64,000 bases of DNA from Pseudonocardia autotrophica (lineage in GTDB: Bacteria; Actinomycetota; Actinomycetes; Mycobacteriales; Pseudonocardiaceae): contig NZ_AP018920.1 of the NCBI RefSeq assembly GCF_003945385.1, positions 6,014,001 through 6,078,000 of the forward strand, given 5' to 3'. The position numbers and the translations under genes were made by a program. Of the stretch, positions 62,018-64,000 are shown piece after piece (within the stretch, counting starts at the first letter, position 1; every line of letters begins with the position of its first letter). The notes under the pieces were generated by a model. It searched no databases, was not told where the DNA came from, and saw only the letters and a program-made list of their open reading frames with translations.

Positions 62018-62500
62018 TCAGCAGGTCACGTCCGGCCCGTCGCAGGAGTCCACGGCGTCGACCGGCCGGGCCTGCGCGATCCGGGCGACCATCTCGCGGA
62101 ACAGCGGGCGCTCCGCCTCGTCGAGCGGAGCGAGGAGCTGCTCCTCGACGGCGGAGATGCGCGCGGACACGTCGTCCAACAGCCGGCGACCTGCCGTGGT
62201 GAGCAGCACCTGCCGCGACCTGCGGTCCGCCGGATCCGGGCGACGCTCCACCAGGGCACGCTTCTCCAGGTCGTCGACCAGATAGGTCATCACCGTCCGG
62301 TCGAGCCCGAGCAGCTGCGCGATCGTCGCCTGGTTGTGGCAGGCGCCGCCGGCGGCGATCGACAACACCTGGAACCCGCGCGGGCCACCGGGCAGGTCGT
62401 CGACATGACCGCGCACCGACTGCTGATAGGCGCGCAACACCGTGCCGAGCGACCGGCCGAGATCGCCCGTGCCCGACGCCTCGCGCACCGCCTCCGCCAT
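62018..62500 (-). CDS. MarR-family transcriptional regulator
   Basis: A 160-residue regulator. The winged helix covers about residues 40-105 (TIAQLLGLDRTVMTYLVDDL, then ERRPDPADRRSRQVLLT). Divergent from the azoreductase gene across 96 bases holding an inverted repeat. Such MarR/azoreductase pairs usually respond to quinones or electrophiles. Convergent with the cyclotransferase gene, three bases apart. Confidence 0.92.
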   Translation of the reverse strand: MAEAVREASGTGDLGRSLGTVLRAYQQSVRGHVDDLPGGPRGFQVLSIAAGGACHNQATIAQLLGLDRTVMTYLVDDLEKRALVERRPDPADRRSRQVLLTTAGRRLLDDVSARISAVEEQLLAPLDEAERPLFREMVARIAQARPVDAVDSCDGPDVTC

Positions 62501-62506
62501 GCCCCG

Positions 62507-62554
62507 GATCGTACAGATCGGACCCTGGCGCCCAGATAGTCTTCATGTACGATC
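62507..62554. promoter_or_regulatory. MarR operator candidate, GATCGTAC inverted repeat
   Basis: GATCGTAC (62507-62514) and GTACGATC (62547-62554) are exact inverse copies 40 bases apart in the MarR/azoreductase intergenic region. The first abuts the MarR start codon and the second lies 43 bases before the azoreductase start, so one site may control each gene. Confidence 0.45.
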
Positions 62555-62596
62555 ATCTTGTTTACAGACCATCTTCATCACCGAAAGTAGGATCCG

Positions 62597-63247
62597 ATGA
62601 GCACCCTCTTCCGGCTCGACGCCAGCATCCGGCACGACGGCTCCGTCACCCGGGCCGTCGCCGACACCCTGCAGAGCACGGTCCTGCAGGAGCTCGGTGC
62701 CGACACCCGGCTGATCCGGCGCGACGTCGCCGCCGACCCGGTCCCGGCCGACGTGTGGCAGACCGCCACGTTCGCGCCGGCGGAGGGGCGCTCGGAGGCG
62801 CAGGAGCGGGCCGTCCGGACCACCGGCGAGCTGGCGGACGAGGTCCTCGGCACCGACGTGTTCGTGTTCGCCGTCCCGCTGTACAACTTCGGTGTCTCGC
62901 AGCACTTCAAGACGTGGGTCGACACGCTGATCGGCGACCCGCGCCTCGCACCCGGGCAGACCCCGCTGGCCGGCCGGCCCGCCTTCCTCGTGACGGCGCG
63001 CGGTGGCGGCTATGCGCCCGGGACGCCGCGTGCGGGCTGGGACCACGCGACCGGCTGGATGCGCCGGATCCTCGCCGACGTGTGGAACCTGGATCTGGAC
63101 GTCATCGAGACCGAGCTCACCCTCGCCGAGGTGACCCCACAGATGGCGGAACTGCGCGATCTGGCACGAGCACAGCTCGAGGAGTCCCACGACGCCGCGC
63201 GGCGTGGCGGGCGCGCGGTGACGCTCCGCCTGCGGTCGGTCGTCTGA
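62597..63247 (+). CDS. azoR: FMN-dependent NADH azoreductase (AzoR-like)
   Basis: A 216-residue flavodoxin-fold enzyme. FRLDASIRHDGSVTR at the N-terminus binds the FMN phosphate, and FAVPLYNFGVSQHFKTWVDT near residue 93 and LVTARGGGY near 133 complete the flavin site. It reduces quinones and azo compounds with NADH. ATG at 62597 follows GTAGGAT. The adjacent MarR gene is the likely repressor. Confidence 0.92.
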   Translation: MSTLFRLDASIRHDGSVTRAVADTLQSTVLQELGADTRLIRRDVAADPVPADVWQTATFAPAEGRSEAQERAVRTTGELADEVLGTDVFVFAVPLYNFGVSQHFKTWVDTLIGDPRLAPGQTPLAGRPAFLVTARGGGYAPGTPRAGWDHATGWMRRILADVWNLDLDVIETELTLAEVTPQMAELRDLARAQLEESHDAARRGGRAVTLRLRSVV

Positions 63248-63262
63248 CCCGGACCCCGGCCG

Positions 63263-64000
63263 TCAGGCGGCGTTCGCCAGCGCCGCGAGCGCGGCGTGCA
63301 CCAGCACCCGGGAGCCGAACGGCAGCGCCCGCTCGTCCAGGTCGAACGTCGGCTGGTGGATGTCGCGCTGGGGGCCGGTGCCCGACCACACACCGAGCCG
63401 GGCCATCGCACCCGGGGAGTGCTCCAGATACCAGGCGAAGTCCTCGCCACCGGAGGACTGCTCGGTGCTCGCGTCGGCCGGCTCACCGCCGACGGTCACC
63501 GCCGCGTCGCGCAGCAGCCCGGTCGAGATCTCGTCGTTGACCACCGGCGGGACCCCGCGGACGTGGTCCAGCACGTACCCGACGCCGGTCGGGGCCAGCA
63601 CCGCGGCGACCAGCGCGCGCAGTGTGTCCTCCAGTTCGGTCCAGGTCGCGTGGTCGGCGGTGCGCAGCGTGCCGCGCAGCAGCCCGGACTGCGGGATCGC
63701 GTTGGCCGCGTCGCCCGCCTGCACCGCGCCCCAGGTGAGCACGGTGCCCGAGCGCGGGTCCACGTGCCGGGTGAGCAGCAGCGGAACCTGGGTGGCCAGC
63801 AGGCCGAGCGCCTGGACCAGGTCCGCGGTCAGGTGCGGGCGCGAGGTGTGTCCGCCCGGCGAGGTCAGCCGGACCTCGATCAGGTCGCAGGCCGAGGTGA
63901 TCGGCCCGACCCGGGTGCCCAGCCGTCCGACCTCCAGGCGCGGGTCGCAGTGCAGCGCGAAGATCCGCTGCACGTCGGACATCACGCCCTGGGCGACGAC
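63263..64000 (-). CDS. M20-family amidohydrolase, partial at right edge
   Basis: The C-terminal 245 codons of a peptidase M20D-type amidohydrolase; the N-terminus is outside the window. The dimerisation domain begins near SPGGHTSRPHLTADLVQALG. The C-terminal metal/substrate segment is EQSSGGEDFAWYLEHSPGAM, then HQPTFDLDERALPFGSRVLV. By position after lpdA and the cyclotransferase it corresponds to AmiA1/AmiB1 (Rv3305c/Rv3306c). It likely hydrolyses N-acyl amino acids. Confidence 0.9.
   Translation of the reverse strand, partial: VVAQGVMSDVQRIFALHCDPRLEVGRLGTRVGPITSACDLIEVRLTSPGGHTSRPHLTADLVQALGLLATQVPLLLTRHVDPRSGTVLTWGAVQAGDAANAIPQSGLLRGTLRTADHATWTELEDTLRALVAAVLAPTGVGYVLDHVRGVPPVVNDEISTGLLRDAAVTVGGEPADASTEQSSGGEDFAWYLEHSPGAMARLGVWSGTGPQRDIHQPTFDLDERALPFGSRVLVHAALAALANAA

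Overview
The window is high-GC DNA (roughly 70% or more by eye), densely coding, with many GTG starts and start/stop overlaps. I saw no tRNA, rRNA, CRISPR array, transposase or phage gene. The gene content (WhiB, coenzyme F420 synthesis, AccA3/AccD5/AccE acyl-CoA carboxylase, LCP ligase, WbbL rhamnosyltransferase, PPE/EspG proteins) points to an actinobacterium of the Pseudonocardiales/Mycobacteriales group. A Pseudonocardia-like organism is my best guess. The backbone follows, from recalled gene order, the Mycobacterium tuberculosis stretch from about Rv3255c (manA) to Rv3305c/Rv3306c (amidohydrolases), with accessory blocks inserted.

Layout. 1-5.1 kb: a partial gene at the left edge, a MutL-family protein, an APC amino-acid permease, and alanine dehydrogenase divergent from its Lrp-type regulator. 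5.1-10.7 kb: the conserved mannose/cell-division block manA, SIS isomerase, Trm112-like, manB, DUF3499, zincin-like, whiB. 10.8-19.3 kb: M50 peptidase, NUDIX, FbiB and FbiA (coenzyme F420), HhH-GPD glycosylase, mannose-1-phosphate guanylyltransferase, WbbL, LCP ligase. 19.3-29.5 kb: TIGR03089, ilvA, an MSMEG_0570-family protein, BenE transporter with XRE regulator, DUF222-HNH protein, DUF998, acyl-CoA dehydrogenase with TetR, and a membrane protein behind a 385-base structured leader. 29.5-40.7 kb: purK-purE, GtrA, a TetR-controlled SDR / acyl-CoA ligase / F420-dependent oxidoreductase operon, a two-component system, hisN, MaoC, HMG-CoA lyase, PH-domain protein. 40.8-53.4 kb: birA, accD5-accE, esterase, a second two-component system, maf, DUF1348, sseA-sufE-like, TIGR04222 protein, accA3, GNAT. 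53.6-60.0 kb: an accessory island with an exonuclease-like protein that has lost its acidic motif, an XRE-cupin/methyltransferase/MFS unit whose MFS gene is interrupted by TGA, and a PE-like/PPE/EspG trio. 60.0-64 kb: lpdA, gamma-glutamylcyclotransferase, MarR/azoreductase pair, and a partial M20 hydrolase at the right edge.

Functional links. FbiA/FbiB make the cofactor that the LLM-class oxidoreductase at 34.95 kb is expected to use. BirA biotinylates AccA3, which works with AccD5 and AccE. ManA, ManB and the guanylyltransferase feed GDP-mannose to the envelope, where WbbL and the LCP protein also act. The most unusual places are the leader region at 29.2-29.5 kb, the ESX-substrate-like trio without a secretion machine, the HxH exonuclease-like protein, the TGA-interrupted transporter and the 245-base antisense gene overlap at 23.2 kb.
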